Shown here one piece after another: positions 23,007 to 23,238 of a stretch of DNA of 23,238 bases. Every line of letters starts with the position of its first letter. Position 1 is the stretch's first letter. The position numbers and the translations under genes are program-made. Below the pieces are notes generated by a model. The model saw nothing but the letters and a program-made list of their open reading frames with translations, had not been told where the DNA came from and ran no database searches. Origin of the DNA: Streptomyces anulatus (lineage in GTDB: Bacteria > Actinomycetota > Actinomycetes > Streptomycetales > Streptomycetaceae); NCBI RefSeq assembly GCF_000721175.1, contig NZ_JOEZ01000056.1, forward strand, positions 1 to 23,238. Reading direction: 5' to 3'.

Positions 23007-23238
23007 TCCCCACACCTCCATCCCGCCGAATCCGCTTCGCGTGAAGCGGTTGTCAGTGCTGCCGACGTGCTTATGCCGAGTCCCCAGGGGCCAAGCCGTC
23101 TGGTGCTCCTTGGCCCGGGGAGATGCCATCTTCTACGCACTAGTACTCCAGTGTGACTTCGCGATCTTGGGTCGGACCCGCGTGAGAACTGGAACGGCCA
23201 CCGCGTGATCATCAAGGGTTGTGTGGACTCATGACGAT
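23007..23238. other. upstream region of the minus-strand operon
   Basis: No gene is supported. The operon promoter probably lies here or beyond the edge; the minus strand shows no convincing -35/-10 pair. A partly symmetrical CACTAGTACTCCAGTG occurs at 23138-23153. Confidence 0.4.

Noticed and set aside
23138..23153. CACTAGTACTCCAGTG near the right edge as an insertion-sequence end or operator
   Set aside because: Symmetry is imperfect, no partner repeat is visible and the window ends too soon to judge.
1..23238. CRISPR array or retron
   Set aside because: No regularly spaced repeats with unique spacers and no reverse transcriptase or Cas-like protein were seen on either strand.

Overview
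The window is very GC-rich, carries Streptomyces-type dnaX, SRP RNA and tRNA genes, uses GTG and TTG starts, and shows GGAGG-type ribosome binding sites. It therefore looks like a Streptomyces chromosome, or a close actinomycete relative, in which a stretch of core genome gives way to an accessory island.

Region 1 (1-2028, core). The 5' part of dnaX (minus strand, running off the left edge), the small SRP RNA gene ffs (minus) and a tRNA-Ser with anticodon GGA (plus), followed by a perfect 20-bp-stem terminator. tRNA-Ser is a plausible attachment site, but no second copy of its 3' end was found in the window, so the island's right border is not defined.

Region 2 (2030-7830, defence cargo). 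A PaeR7I/XhoI-family type II restriction-modification pair (plus strand; predicted target CTCGAG) lies beside a minus-strand cluster: a CD-NTase-like nucleotidyltransferase, a short E2-like (ubiquitin-conjugating fold) protein and a small one-TM protein that overlap or nearly abut. I read this as a compact E2-only (short type II) CBASS anti-phage system with an unrecognised membrane effector. A promoter resembling the DNA-damage RecA-NDp/PafBC motif sits just upstream of the nucleotidyltransferase. A further C-terminally anchored hypothetical protein lies between it and the integrase.

Region 3 (7884-15723, mobile element). Tyrosine integrase with an unusual C-terminal extension of about 180 residues, overlapping excisionase, XRE regulator, a RepA/DnaB-type ATPase gene, a DUF2637 (Spd-like) membrane protein, a MobC-like relaxosome protein and an HUH relaxase. 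With no TraB/FtsK pump in view, it resembles an integrative and mobilisable element. The ATPase and DUF2637 genes each show an apparent frameshift. A perfect 50-bp inverted repeat flanks the regulator, and an iteron-like array with a hairpin lies before the DUF2637 gene.

Region 4 (15860-23006, minus-strand operon). Seven genes, mostly overlapping by 1-8 bases: an APH-like kinase, an archaeal-type S-adenosylmethionine synthetase, an APH(6)-like kinase, a histidine phosphatase, a paralogue-like seryl-tRNA synthetase, a GT4-type glycosyltransferase and an alanyl-tRNA-synthetase-like catalytic domain protein. Tight coupling of amino-acid activation, SAM supply, phosphorylation/dephosphorylation and glycosylation suggests a small specialised-metabolite or modification pathway that I do not recognise.
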